Source of the DNA: Plasmopara viticola
Lineage: Eukaryota > Oomycota > Peronosporomycetes > Peronosporales > Peronosporaceae
Direction: 5' to 3'
DNA length: 64,000 nt
NCBI GenBank assembly: GCA_001695595.3
Contig: MBPM02000052.1
Coordinates: 515,476-579,475 of the forward strand
The notes beneath the pieces are model-generated. The model saw only the letters and a program-made list of their open reading frames with translations, was not told the origin of the DNA and searched no databases. Below are positions 10,720-22,601 of the stretch, piece after piece; within the stretch, counting starts at the first letter, position 1, and every line of letters starts with the position of its first letter. The translations under genes were made by a program, and so were the position numbers.

Positions 10720-12050
10720 AACTCGCAAGAATTTTGAATTAGACAGATTTACTTCTTTGCATTTGTTGAAAGAGTACCTAGTAGTGCACGACAGACTTTC
10801 TTACATCTATGAGTCTGAGAAGACGGCCGAATTTGCAGACCTTTATACCTAGTACTCGCGCTCCATATAAAAAATATTCGAAGGTGTAGGAACTACTGGC
10901 CTTTGTGGCTCGAATGATAGAGTTTATGCGAGGCGAAAGCTGATTAAGCTTAATATATTTCTTTTAAGGTAGAGATGGCCACTAAGGAGGTTCTGGTCGT
11001 AAAAAGTAATGATCAGGTGCGTGGCCGTTCGCATGTAAGGTCGAAGGCTTTGACCCGCAAAACAACTCCACCGTACATAACTCACAAATCACCATATTAT
11101 TCGACCTAACTTAATTTTAAATGACTTTATGTTTAGTTAAGCCGTTATTCATAACTAGCATGAAACTAGCAATCTATCGACATGATGAGCATAAAAATGA
11201 AATAATAGTTAACCAAAATAATCGTTGGTATATACTTAACAGGTACAATCATCTCATCAATCTTGCAACTGCAGTCTCCTACATACGTGCATATTTAATG
11301 TCATAAGTTGTGAATGTCGTACACATGAATGTACAACAAGCAATTCACCACTACTAATCCTCCTTAAGCTATCAAGCGCTCAGAAGATGGCTTGCGACTA
11401 CCACACACTTACCATCAGGACTTAATATCTTCTCAATGAGGCGTCCCCCTCTACTGGTTGACCGCGGCTTATTCTTAAGGAACCCGAAAAAGTCGATATT
11501 TTGCGTTGTCGGCTCCCTCGTGGATAGTGAGCATTAATCATTGCAGCCAAAGCGGCGAATGTTGCTCTGGTCGATACGACTTTAGATTATCGGGGCTTCG
11601 AATCTACAAAAAAACACTAAAGGTGCGGAAGAAGTCCCACAATACAGCACTTCGTCGGAGCATCTATACACATCGAAACCTCTTCCAAATGCGCTTTTGA
11701 AGCCTCCTATATGGTAATGCCTACACCTTTGGTACGGTAAGTGCGTGGAGGTCTTACCCTTAAGTCATTGACGTATTGAGTCACCTTGACTTGACCAGGA
11801 AGTGGCACTCCGACAAAGGCTATTAGTTTTGTTTAATTTAAAAATGTATTCAAAGCGCTACGCCTTCCTTCTTTGCAGGCAAGGAAGCGTAAGCACTGGC
11901 GAAAGTTTACATTTCGCGAAAAGAAACGCTGATTTCAATTGTTTCCTCTTGTGCTTCCATTCTTGGTATGACTTGTACATTACCAGAAGCCGACAAGATT
12001 TTCGCTTACTTACTTGGTTTACAAAAAATTAACGGTTACGACTGTGCATT
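10720..12050 (+). pseudogene. Relic of unknown gene family, segments B-C, plus strand (unit 2)
   Basis: A strongly decayed B remnant (YESEKTAEFA near 10810-10850) is followed by a C segment at 11170-12000. The C segment closely repeats 1440-2260, the equivalent place in the first duplication half. The orientation is opposite to the B-C-D relics that follow E1 and E2. No open protein remains. Confidence 0.45.
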
Positions 12051-12059
12051 TGTTTGGAA

Positions 12060-12430
12060 TGCACCAGCTTTCTAGTGCCTCTACCAAGCTTTCCCCCGGC
12101 TTGGTGCGGCAATATTGAGAAACAGTTTTAAGATTTTGCTGTTGTTTGCTCAAAGCTTTTAGCGACGAACGGTGACTCGAACATAAGCGATTAGCAACAT
12201 GCCCCCGTAATGCCGGTTGTCATTTCTCCCTTAACACAGCAATTTTTGTATGCATCCGTATAGACCGATCCCAGGTCTCTACAGAAAAACGAATTGAACA
12301 CTTCATTGGGACATACGAAGCCCTCGTCTCAACCAGACGCAGTATACGTCATGCCTTGGTGTGCCATACTACCTTGCTTCAAAAGTGTTGATTAAAAAAA
12401 AGTGGCATAAATGATCTTCAAACCTGGGTA
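12060..12430. other. 5' flank of relic P2
   Basis: Duplicated sequence matching 2260-2600. From about 12290 it contains a block (GGGACATACGAAG, CAACCAGACGCAG) that also appears diverged at 17690-17790. It is probably the old promoter or leader region of the P1/P2 effector lineage. No gene is seen. Confidence 0.35.
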
Positions 12431-12431
12431 C

Positions 12432-13300
12432 AATCAGCTTAGATACGTCTTTACTGCTCTTTCTGTCGTGACCAGCAGCCAGGTAGCTGCAGAACCTATT
12501 TATTCGCTCTGAACCTTCGATCTTGAGCCGGTAATGTGGACGTGAAGTCTCTGCCTAATCGATTTCGCCGAGGTAGCCGTGACGATCACAGCGATTTGGC
12601 GAATGAAGAGCGCTACGTCTCATCCGCATTGGCGAGCATTACAATATAACGGTGCCGCATAGTTATCGTTTGTTGCAAAGATTATTTAAACAAAGTCACG
12701 CGCTGCAAAGGCTATGAAGAAGAACTTACCGGCTGCAAAGGCTCGAACAAAGATGCCACCACGACTGAAGTTTACAAAAGAGATGCTACTTGCTACAGAG
12801 ACTTTGAACGAGGTGGAAAGCGCCGAAAAGAATAATGTTTTAAAGTGGCTGCACAAGGCGCAGACGAAGCAATGAAGAAACATTGGAAAACATCTGGTGA
12901 GACCGTTTTGATTGGCGATGCTCCTCGTGATATAGCCGGCAATAAGGTCCTCAGTTTTCCAGTGTAAAAAAATGACTTAGGCGGCATGAAGTCGATGGTT
13001 GCATCAGTCGTCCACACAAACAATGCCAAGCGGGTTCATGCAGCGTTTGCCAACCTCTGCGACAAAAATGTAGAGCCAACTCTCGCAGAGACGTCTTATC
13101 TTTGTAGCATGTTATATTGGATATTTGCGTCAAAAGCTAAACATGTCCACATGCAACATCTTGAATACCAAGCGCAGCGGTGTGTGCTCGTAGCTTGCGG
13201 GAAAGAAAAGGGATCGAAAAGTGTGGATTCAGTCGGAAATTGTGTAAATGAGTTTGGAGCCGACTTAGTTCCCAAAAATAAAGTTTTTGGGTGAGTTCGT
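12432..13300 (+). pseudogene. Broken RxLR-EER effector relic (P2)
   Basis: A degenerate plus-strand family member, a close copy of P1. A signal-peptide-like FLSVVTSSQVAA lies near 12460-12495. LPNRFRRGSRDDHSD is followed by NEERYVSS at about 12550-12630, so the RxLR site reads RFRR. Downstream a longer open stretch (12986-13294) still encodes RVHAAFANLCD, ETSYLCSMLYW and EYQAQRCVL, which match RVHAAFANLCD, ETSYFWSMLNW and RQAQRYVLL of E1. Frameshifts and stops separate the halves, and everything after about residue 290 of the intact proteins is missing. Confidence 0.8.
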
Positions 13301-13309
13301 TGTAGGTTA

Positions 13310-14300
13310 TAATAATTAACGAACACGTTACCCACTTCGCTAACACGTATCGTTCATGTTCTTGCAGCTTGTTTGAAGCTTTCCAATTACAAAAGTGTGT
13401 TTACAATCGGAAGGGACTTGTTAATTAATCCACATTATTAAGCATCAATGTGACACGGACTGTACAAACGCGACCTTTCTCTTTGTCACTTTCGGTCAGC
13501 CAGTCAAGCGCTCGTCGATATTCCTCAGCAATTTGTTTTAAATGTTGTTGAATGTCGCACTTTCTCGCTCATCCCATCGTACGAATTATTAAATACAACG
13601 ACGTAAACGTTTTTCTATTAAGTGACGTAAGCAAAAATACGTGGTACATAATTGTCTACTCGGCAGAACGGAATTTCTGTATATCGTTAAAACCCCTACA
13701 CATTTACTTTTATCTCATTTCGCTTGGCTATATTACTTCATCTGTGGACATAGATTATGTTTCGATAACAGGATGCGAAATCAATCGGCCAGCCGTCCAA
13801 TGTCGATGACGCGTCGAACAGAGTTTCTCTGGTTGATGCATCTACACCTGATATCGATAAAGTGTGTGAATTTAATTCGGAAGATTTGAAAGGTCGACAC
13901 GAATGCAAATTGTGCAACAAATAGGCAAGCATCTTAAGTGTACACGAATTTGTACCGCTTTGGATTGTATGTTCTGTGAATAACCGCATGATAGTATCTT
14001 AATGCAGTCTTGATGTCACGGAAGCATGAGTACGAACGTTGCAGTTGCATTTTATCTTTAGCCCCATTGTGATCGTCCACGCTGGCTAGAGACAAGATAA
14101 AAATATGCTCTTACACCATGAAACAAAATTGAGGGAATCAGCTGCATCCAGATTCCGAATATATTGAAGGTATCTTTAGAAAAAGTAATGTATCCAAATC
14201 TGGGTTTTGAAGATTTTTGTTCACAATGTTGTATGATATCATGCTGCACTTTCTTCCTTTCTTCGAAGCACTAAGCGATACCGAGACATATTAGAGACTA
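13310..14300 (-). pseudogene. Fragment of gag-like repeat relic (R segment), unit 2
   Basis: The second copy of the 3490-4430 relic. On the minus strand it matches the 5' half of the plus-strand R segments (the FTEHTIQSGTNSCTLKML, ISGVDAST and LDGWPIDF readings correspond to IHRTLKRSKAIQ, ITGVDASIRD and LDGLPIGY). Frames are broken and no knuckle-like motif is present. Confidence 0.4.
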
Positions 14301-14329
14301 ATAAACCATCGCCTTGTCATCACTAATTG

Positions 14330-14520
14330 CATTGCTCAATAGGGTATGGAAGCACGAAACGGACATAGGCGGACGAATGTGTACCGACATACATCGAGAG
14401 TTGCCTTGGCTTTTATTAGCAATCTATCGACTTTGAATATCACTTCAAAACCGCATTGTCACCAATCATTTTGTAATTTACATCAGCTATACCAAAGTCT
14501 AGTGTTTAAAGAACGATAGG
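14330..14520 (+). pseudogene. 5' fragment of segment B (unit 2)
   Basis: ATG at 14346 begins MEARNGHRRTNVYRHTSRVA, the conserved start of segment B. It decays within about 30 codons. It is the paralogue of the fragment at 4436-4680. Confidence 0.5.
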
Positions 14521-14673
14521 GTAATTTTCTTACTTTTTTTTTCGATTGGAGTTTGTTTCTTTATATATCTATCCGTATTAAAATTTGATATTTTTATGAG
14601 CCCTGTAGTTATTAGTTTATGCAAATATGGGCATATACGAGTACTAGAATTAATCAAGTACTGGTCTTACTAT

Positions 14674-14996
14674 GTCTCGGAAAAGGTTGGGGTGACGCCC
14701 TCCTTCCAAGCGCGGGGGCTAAATGCTCGCGCGCTTCGGGCAGGTGCTCTCGGGCATCCGCAGGTCTCTAACGAGTCTATCCTTCGACGCGACAGTCTCC
14801 AGCACTAGGCCACCTGGGCTCTTACCAAGTCAGAGCTAATAAAAAATGGAAGACCCTCACGACCTCGGTGCTGGATGCACTGCCCGCTGAACGAGACCCG
14901 ACGTATGCGAACACCACTCTATACCGTGGACTAGCCAGACTGAACCTAGCACGTGCATAACTTGGCAACGCGATAACGTAATACATTACATTACAT
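14674..14996 (+). mobile_element. Short LINE-derived element copy S2
   Basis: A plus-strand copy beginning CTCGGAAAAGGTTGGGGTGACG and ending in ATTACATTACAT. It is flanked by an 11-bp target duplication GGTCTTACTAT (14663-14673 and 14997-15007). The paralogous site at 4797-4815 has only one copy of this sequence and no insertion, so S2 moved in after the segmental duplication. Confidence 0.9.
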
Positions 14997-15007
14997 GGTC
15001 TTACTAT

Positions 15008-16020
15008 TGTTCTTTTAATTAGAAAAATTTAGTGTTATCTACTGCGGCGTGATATTTTTTGTTCTTTAATATTAGTACCATCTAGAATGACCGATTTCTA
15101 TCTTACTAAACATTATTTACACTACGCTTTGCACTTTGTCTCAATACCTATATACCCTTATAGTATATTTTATGCATTTAGCAATTTTAAAGTATTGATC
15201 GCAAAAAACGAGGAAAGTATACCCCACCTAGAAAAAGGACTTTTGGCGGAACCGTAACCTCATTTTTCATTGTACTGACAGGCACAGTGTCGCGTACATT
15301 CGATGCGTAATTAGCAAAAAACGTCGACACTCTTTACCAACACGAGGTCTTCCTAATAAGATCTGAGCTCAGTAGTAGTCAAAGCACGTTGAGTCGGCCT
15401 TTACTCGGTTTTTCTCGAATTCTACTCAGCTATTATACTCTTCCATACAATTTAAGCACAAAAAGTATGCTAACAAAAGTTTCGTACAAATGCGTGAGCT
15501 TTAAAATTATACTAAGTCTGAAATTTTAAATCATGCCAGAACGTTCTAAGCTGCTATTTGAGTCTTCGCATTATGTAAACATGCGTTTAAAGTGACTGCG
15601 AGCATCTTTACAATGTACGTTGACCCCAGAAGCGGGTAGTAGGTTGCAGACTATACACATTTTATGGGATGGACAGCCGGAGCAAATGAAGTATCGTGGC
15701 TCGCGCAATGAAGCACTAAATAAAGTCAATTTTATGTGATAAAATTTGGCTTTCAGCAAAAACGACTCCTTAAAAGCAGTACCTCTTGTTGCACCGCACC
15801 TAATAAAGGGGTTGCCAATTCGCATACTAAGAAATTTTGAAGTTCAATGAATCGTGTGTAGCTCCCTGCCTAGACTAAAGAGGTGGCGTTGATGCACGAG
15901 AAACAAGGCTAAAAAATTGGATGCTTTTGTATCGAACAGTTAGTTTTCAAGTTCAAATGTGTTGCAATTGTCGATCACCTTGAGTACAGGGATGATGAAC
16001 GGTTTTTCACAAGGAAGTTG
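15008..16020 (-). pseudogene. Spacer with segment D relic (15571-15825)
   Basis: At 15825-15571 (minus) an open stretch encodes CIVCNLLPASGVNVHCKDAR, like SVSGANTHKKDAR at 58428-58201 (minus). It marks a D segment. The rest (15008-15570) is AT-rich duplicated 3'-flank-like sequence, with a RYIRCVISKK-like reading near 15290 that recurs near 58070. This block is part of about 2.9 kb missing from the first duplication half. Confidence 0.4.
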
Positions 16021-17350
16021 TATATCTTCCTTTAAGCCTTTTTGTGCAAGGTGCAACCATACCTGGTACATCTTGTAATTGATATTCTGTCCATACGATT
16101 GAACTGCCTATCTTGCAAATATTTAAAATTTGAAAAAGTCATCTCCGCAATTGTCAAACTAGCAATTTTTAACTGCTCAAAAGACTTGCTGGCTTCTATG
16201 AGCCTGAGAAGACGGCTTAAATTGCATCTTTTTGGCTGCAAAGTATTCGAGTCCTACGAAAAGGTCTATGATTGAGGGTTCAGTAGCTATAGACTCCGTG
16301 CCCGAACGGAAAAGTCTAATGTGAGATCCAAGCTGATGAAGCTTGAGGTAGAGATCTACGAAGGCGATTGTGATTTTGGATAATTGGGAGCACGTGGCGC
16401 TTTCGTAACAAGCCGATTAGGCCCTATCTCGTGAAAGAAATATACTGTACAGTATTTGCAAATTACCCTATTGTATAACCAAGATTAACTTTTATTCGCC
16501 TTGAAGCATCTATATTAAGTCAAGCCACAAATTTGAATAAACAGCGTTAGATTTGGTAATCGATCGACACAGTAAATCAAAACATGGATGTATAATAAGC
16601 CAGGATAATCGCTGCTGAATGTTAGTATTATTTGGCACAACATTTGAACTAGTCTTGATACTGCGGCCCCCTGCATACGTCTTTATTCAGAAGCCAGCGA
16701 TTGCGAGCTATTCATACACGAGTTAACAGCATGCAGTCCACCTATGTTGAGACCTCTAACAATATTTAAGCTCTCGGAGAATGTTTCGCATCAAACACAC
16801 TCCATACAATAACTCAGTATTTCTTCAATGGAGCACTTCGCCAATACTAGCTGGCCGCAGCTTCTGTCAGTGACCATTCAAAGCACTCAGGCGAGGCGAT
16901 GGTCGGTTTCGCCGGCTTCCTTCTTCAGCGATCATGTTCTTGCTTCTTGCATCTAGAGCGGCAAAAATTGCTCTCGGCGATACCGCTTTAGTCTTTGGAC
17001 TGGCCTTCAGTCATCGGGTCTGTGAACTCCGCTACTCGCGCGAAAAATTTGCACTTTTACGACGTTTTATAGGGGCAAGTCTATCCGCGGCTAAAACGAA
17101 AGGCTTACTCTAAGATCATTATTGGATCGAGTGATCTCAATTTGTCCGGAAAGAGGCCCTCCGGAAATGGAGGATATCAGCTATTGTTGATTCATAAGTA
17201 CACATATGAAGCCACCGCCTTTTTTGCGAGAAAAGAAGGCGCGAGAGCTAGCGGCTTTTAAAGGTTGCCGAAAGGAATGTTGATATGCCTTGTGCATTTA
17301 ACGCGGGCTTCCTAATTAATTAGCTGCAAGAATTTCTCGCTTGTCTTTTT
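16021..17350 (+). pseudogene. Relic of unknown gene family, segments B-C, plus strand
   Basis: Segment B at 16042-16390 reads LCKVQPYLVHLVIDILSIRL (compare LCKEQPYLEHFVFDVPSTR at 22180-22120, minus) and then LLASMSLRRRLKL. Segment C at 16790-17350 reads YWPAAASVSDHSKHSGEA and GKRPSGNGGYQLLLIHKY. The latter corresponds to GKRHFNNGGYLHPLI in the minus copies. Stops and frameshifts break it. It is one of three plus-strand copies. Confidence 0.5.
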
Positions 17351-17658
17351 GAGTAACAAGTAATAATTGCGTCCGTGCTTTCGTTTTGAATGACCCAGCC
17401 CATAAAATTTTTAGATTTAATTTTGGCCTTCCCCTCGGCTTGCTATAGCTTCATTGATTAATGATTCTATAAATTTGTTGTACTAGTTGTCAAATCTTTT
17501 TAACAACAAGTGGCAACCCAACATAACTGCCCTTCCTCCCACTTGGCTCTTTTTCCACTTAGTACCGTTGAGATCAGAGACACCATGGTTCATAGCAGAC
17601 TGATTCACTTTCCTTTATACAAGCATTTGCTCCTGTAAACGATATCACGTTTTTCCCT

Positions 17659-17904
17659 TTGCAGGACCTGTTTTCCGTAGTTCACAGAAAACGAAGCGGA
17701 CTTTACAGAGGGTCATTCGAAGCATTGTCTCAAAAAGACGCAGTACACGACAAGCCTTGGTATGCCCCACTATCTTGGCTTCAAACTTGTCTATTGTATA
17801 ATGGGATGAAAAAAGTCACTGATTCTAGATACAATCAGCTTAAAAATCAATCATGGAGCCTCTTTGCTACGGCTGCAATAACTTTTTCCGCAATAAACAT
17901 TTAA
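17659..17904 (+). other. Open stretch of uncertain meaning upstream of E2
   Basis: An 81-codon frame without an ATG start, preceded by a pyrimidine-rich AG (CCCTTTGCAG) that resembles a splice acceptor. Its 5' two thirds are related to the flanks just before P1 (2460-2600) and P2 (12290-12430). Its end (SLFATAAITFSA) sits where those relics begin their signal peptide. I suspect a third truncated leader of the P1/P2 effector type rather than a gene. Confidence 0.25.
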
Positions 17905-18170
17905 GCTGCCGTATTAGTGTAGCTTTACCAGCAAACTTTATTTGAGTCGACTTATAAGTTAAAAGAGGTTTTTCTCTTCCTCTATGTAGGAGCACAGTTG
18001 GGTTTGCAGCTATACAGCACCATACGATCTCCAAAAACTAATAGCAATTTATCATCACTGATTTGTTTGAATTCATTTCATAGAATTAAACAATAATGAC
18101 AGGAAATTTTATCTTCCATAGTCTTTTATTGGGATATGTATCAGTATTATATTTTATCACAGCGCTCCAC

Positions 18171-18182
18171 TTGACTGGCTGT
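18171..18182 (+). promoter_or_regulatory. Conserved upstream box of effector E2
   Basis: TTGACTGGCTGT, identical and equally spaced (58-69 nt before the ATG at 18240) to the box before E1. The homologous region begins at about 17968 (5235 for E1), so the promoter was duplicated with the gene. Confidence 0.4.
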
Positions 18183-18239
18183 CGCGGGACTTAAAATTCA
18201 GAAAACCCATTGCATTCTATATTCCCCAGTATTAACTCC

Positions 18240-19646
18240 ATGCTCGGCGTGTATTGCGTCTTGACTGCTTTTCTTGTCGCCAACAGCCAGATAGCTGCAG
18301 ACTCTGGCCAAGAATTACAAGTGTACCATCATGACGTCATGACAGCCGGTAATGATGTGAACTCGCTGCCAAATCACTTTCTCCGAAATAGCCGTGACGG
18401 TCACAACGACTTGGGGAATGAAGAGCGCTACGTCTCTTCTGTTTTAGCTAGCATGATCAATGAGGGTGTCGAAAAGTTGCCACGTGCTGCAGAGATTATA
18501 AAAAAGAATGCAGGGGCTGCAAAGGCTGGGAAGAGGAAGCCACGCGCTTCAAGGGCTGTAAAGAAGGTAATCGCTGCAGAGGTTCCAAGAAAGACGCCTC
18601 CACGACCAGAAGTTGTAGAAAAGATGCCACATGCTGCAGAGGCTATAGAGAGGATGGAAAAATCCGAAGAGTTTCAGGAATTAGAAGTGGCCGCAAAAGG
18701 CGCAGACGAAGCATTACAGAAACATTGGGATTCATCTGGGAAGGCCGTCGGCGTTGGCGATGCTTCTCGTGATGTATCCGGCAATGAAATCCTCAGTTTA
18801 AAAAAGTGGAAGGTGGACTTTAATGGCATGAGGTCGATGGAAGTGTCACCCAAGCACGCGGACAAGATCGATCGTGTCCATGCAGTGTTTGCCAAACTCT
18901 GCGACAAGAATGTAGAACCAACACGCGCGGAAACGTCTCATTTCTGGAGCATATTGGATTGGAAAGACGCGTCAAATAATATAGGAAATCACCGCATAGA
19001 TCTTATACGTCAAGCGCAGCGGTATGTGCTTCTTGGCTTGCGGGAATTCAAAAAGGATATCTTGTTTTGGGAGGAGTGGCATGCATTGCCGGAATTTGTA
19101 CAATTTGGCGTGCTGGACTACTTACTGAATTTGCATTATCAGAGATTGGTCCGGATGTACAACATTTTCCGCCGAATTCGGCCTGATAAAAATGCTGCAA
19201 TATTGAACCTGGAGGTCAATCCTGCTGGCAACGCTGGCACCAGCAATGCTGTGGCTCTACATGAGCCCTCAAAAGTGCACGGTTCATATCCGTCTGGGCC
19301 ACTTGTTGCGGCATCGACACCCAAGGGTCGTCGCTCTAAAAGATCAAGGCGTACCTACGAGGGCAACATCGCCACAACTAGTCTTCCATCTAAGCAGTCG
19401 AGAATGCGAAGTCCAAAGCCGGGATTACCGCTTCGGACAGCAACAACGACCTCAGACGACCACTCTGTCTCTACTAAAATATCGAAGCCCAGCTTTGGCG
19501 AATCGAAGATGCAGAGTTTAGAGGCGTTGGCGCCCCCATCCACTGCATTGACGCCCAAAGACGTTGACACGGAACTCAGCCTTGGTGGCATCTATGACAA
19601 AAACACTTACATAACTCTATCTGTGCCAGAAAAGCCTTCATCGTAA
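18240..19646 (+). CDS. Secreted RxLR-like/EER effector E2
   Basis: 468 aa, starting at the family-conserved ATG; the frame is open 10 codons further upstream but from TTG. It is a near-identical paralogue of E1 with no indel through the first 173 residues at least. It has signal peptide 1-21, HFLR at 46-49 and EER at 61-63. The AAEAI/KKNAG Lys/Ala-rich region is followed by the core GDASRDVSGN at 173-182. VLDYLLNLHYQRLVRMYNIF and the basic KGRRSKRSRR follow, then one PPSTALT and LSLGGIYDKN at the end. It differs from E1 mainly in the C-terminal third, where E1 has the inverted-repeat insertion (WSPEIVV) that E2 lacks. An intact, probably functional effector is inferred. Confidence 0.9.
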   Translation: MLGVYCVLTAFLVANSQIAADSGQELQVYHHDVMTAGNDVNSLPNHFLRNSRDGHNDLGNEERYVSSVLASMINEGVEKLPRAAEIIKKNAGAAKAGKRKPRASRAVKKVIAAEVPRKTPPRPEVVEKMPHAAEAIERMEKSEEFQELEVAAKGADEALQKHWDSSGKAVGVGDASRDVSGNEILSLKKWKVDFNGMRSMEVSPKHADKIDRVHAVFAKLCDKNVEPTRAETSHFWSILDWKDASNNIGNHRIDLIRQAQRYVLLGLREFKKDILFWEEWHALPEFVQFGVLDYLLNLHYQRLVRMYNIFRRIRPDKNAAILNLEVNPAGNAGTSNAVALHEPSKVHGSYPSGPLVAASTPKGRRSKRSRRTYEGNIATTSLPSKQSRMRSPKPGLPLRTATTTSDDHSVSTKISKPSFGESKMQSLEALAPPSTALTPKDVDTELSLGGIYDKNTYITLSVPEKPSS

Positions 19647-20210
19647 GTGGCATGACGAGATCATTCTTCGTGCGGTGAATCAGCTTCTAAGTGATTTATA
19701 TAAAACCTGAACACATTCCTGCTTTTATCTAGTGATTTTGGGCAAGGTTTAAGTTTCGTATTTCTTACTTGTAGTCGTCCATCTATCAAGACTGGTTTTT
19801 ACATGTCTTTTCGTTGCGCTAACACGGGCCAGACTAGACGTTGCGATTATCTTCATGGCTTACTCATTAGGATCCACACGAATGGTGTTAAAAATACGAT
19901 CGTTCATTGCCAAAAGTGCCGAGATTTACCATCATATAGAATAGATACATAGAGCGCGCCATAAGGTCTCATCTTATCGGGGTAATAGACAGCGAAAAAG
20001 CCATCGCGTACATGCAACGAGTAATAGGCAAAACAGTATTTCCTATCAAAAAATCGCTACGGAGTAGCGACTTTTGTAGTCATAAAACTTATAAACTAGT
20101 TAAGTTGACGTTGTTAGGGTGTAATACTGCATAACTATTACACTCGTCCATCATTTGAATTTTACTTGAGTATTATCTAAGTACAGGATGGCTCATTTGA
20201 GCCTAGATTT
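19647..20210. other. 3' flank of E2
   Basis: A close duplicate of 6919-7480, with only small indels. No gene is supported. Confidence 0.5.
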
Positions 20211-22601
20211 CTCAAAAAACATTGTTGCCAAAGGGACTGCGTGCGGTACGAGCATCAGATAAATTGACGTTCGTTTAGGAGCTGATAGCACACCGTAGCC
20301 TGCCATACCCAATCCACAGACGAATGAAGGAGCGGTTGTAATCAAAGCTCTTTTTTTTCTTTTTCTTTCGGCAAACTTTTAGGCTAGCAAGCGCTCACGC
20401 CAAATTTTCTGCCAAATAAAGCTCTAGCTTCGTTAATGTTTGTATGGAATAACGGATGCTGATAGCCTTTATTATTAGAGTGCCTCTTCCCGGAAAAAAA
20501 CAAGGTACTAAGGAAGTCTTATGCTCTTAAAGCTACAGGCAATGCATTTATGGATTAACGGATGCTTATAACCTTGATAATCAAAGATGACTCGATACAC
20601 TAAAGGCCTTACTCTTTCGATTCAAAGGTGCAGGCGGTAAAGAAAAGGCGTCTCGAAACGTTTTCGAGGAATTCGTGCTCCAAAACGCTTTTTGAAAGGT
20701 GTCTAGTCGCGGATAGACTTTCTTCTTCGGATCACCGAAATATTGCAGTTCCCTCGCGCAAGTTGTGGAGTTCACAAACCTGATGACTTCACACCAGCCT
20801 CTAAAGACTAAAGCGGCTTCGACGACAGCAAGTTTTGCCTTATAGATGCAATAAGCAAGCGCATGGTCTCTGACTAACCTTAGTGGAGCCAAGGAAGTGA
20901 ACCGTTGGCTCACCCGAGTACTTTGGAGGGTCACTTATAGAAGCCGCGATGGTGGGACGCCCCGTTATTATAACACTGAGTCCTCGTGATGAGTGTGCGT
21001 TTGGTGCGAACTATTTTCCGACAGCTTGATAGGTTTTTAGGAGCTCAGCATTGGTGGTCCGCTTGCTGAACTGTAACATAGTCACGGAGGAAGCTACGTC
21101 CATCGGATGAGGCTGAGGTGAAGCCATTTAAAAAGGAAGAAATTTTGTTCCTTAAAGCAAATTGAGAAGTGATATTAATTGAAGAGCTCTTACGACTTAT
21201 TTTCTTGCTCCAGCCTAAGTAGTGGCTCTAAGCCGTCTACTCCACCATCCTAAAAACTATCATTCTTCTTTGTCTAATTAGCTTTTTACAGATCCTAGAT
21301 TTCTTTCAGCCAATAGAGTCTCTTGATTCCCAATGATTATGGGACATCTGGGAATGTCTTCTGGTCGAAAACTGTATAATCGCCTATTCCTATAAATCGT
21401 ACTAATGCATATGTATTTCGGGAACAATTTCGTTATTTTGCTTGAAGGCTGTTACCGGCAGAATTGCCGGTAACAACGGTTACATCTCATGAACACTCAT
21501 GTGTACAATACATCACAATCGCATATATAAAGAACTATGGAAGAGATCGCAGTTGCAAGACTGGTTTGATTAAAGTGCCAATAAATACACTATTCAGTAA
21601 AGATTGTTCTGGCTCCCCGATAACTCCTTCTTATATTGACCATGTCGATTGATACCAACTTCATGCTAATTATAGTAAAAAAAGGCTTAACTTTACAAAT
21701 TAGTTGCTCAAAGGCAAATAGGCCTAAATCTTGATCAAACAATTGGCTATTTTGCTAATTCATTACGGTATAGTTGTTTCACGAGTTATGGCCTGTAGCT
21801 TCTTTTGAAAGCACCACATGCACTCTACTATTCAGGATCAATATTGTCTTCGTAGCCATCTATACCTTCGAGCTTGATCAGCCTGAACCTTACATTCGAC
21901 TCTTCCGTCCGCGCAGTGGAGTCCGTAGCTACTGAATACGTGATCATAATTTTTCTCTAAAACTCGAATACTTGACTGCTAGAAGTGATGCAACTTTAGC
22001 CGACTTTATTGGATCGTAGAAGCCAGCGAGTCAACTGAGCAGTCCCAAATTGCTCGGCTGGCAGGTGATTTATCAATTAATGAATCGTCGCAATACCGAC
22101 AACCAACCCGCGTGGACGGAACATCAAATACAAAATGTTCCAGGTACGGTTGCTCCTTGCACAAAGGTGCTTGTAAAATGATATACGATCTTCCTGGAAA
22201 TGACCATTTATCATCCCATATCTGAAGAAAATCGACTAGAGCAGTAGGGCTAAAATCGGACAAATCTACCTGATACAAGACCATCCTATCTTGTCTTATT
22301 TAAAACTGATTTTGCACTGATGCCAGCTCAATAGTCTATGCACGGAGTTATATCCGATTCGATACCCGTCAAAATATCTCAGTACGCAAAGTGGCAATAG
22401 TTCTGATTGGTAGAACCAGTATTTATCACAGTAGTTTAGCTTTATGCATCGTTCGAATGCACGAACCAAAATGCTTCGTTTTCTCTGGCTATCCATACCA
22501 TAAGAATGTCGGGGCTGCAGCTTCAATATGACCAACATTCCGCTCCTGGAGCTACATTTCACTGTGAAGACGCTTGCAGCGCAATCAGTCGCTTTGAGCA
22601 C
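20211..22601 (-). pseudogene. Relic of unknown gene family, segments B-C-D (unit E2)
   Basis: The best-preserved pieces of segment B are here. 22601-22296 encodes VILKLQPRHSYGMDSQRKRS and IKLNYCDKYWFYQSEL. 22284-22006 encodes MVLYQVDLSDFSPTALVDFL, LCKEQPYLEHFVFDVPSTR and AIWDCSVDSLAS. 20934-20581 (segment C) encodes VVEAALVFRGW, VNSTTCARELQYFGDPKKKV and YPRLDTFQKAFWSTN. The pieces lie in different frames. They suggest an ancestral protein of several hundred residues, possibly with introns, which I do not recognise. Confidence 0.5.
21451..21474. repeat. Inverted repeat, paralogue of 8731-8770
   Basis: GTTACCGGCA and TGCCGGTAAC form perfect 10-bp arms around GAAT. Compared with 8731-8770 the outer stem has decayed, but the inner stem has been extended. 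Confidence 0.75.

Noticed and set aside
13096..13346. Minus-strand frames over P1 and P2 (3294-3491, 13096-13346) with FLGTKSAPNSF-like readings
   Set aside because: Antisense to the effector relics; the plus strand matches the intact family.
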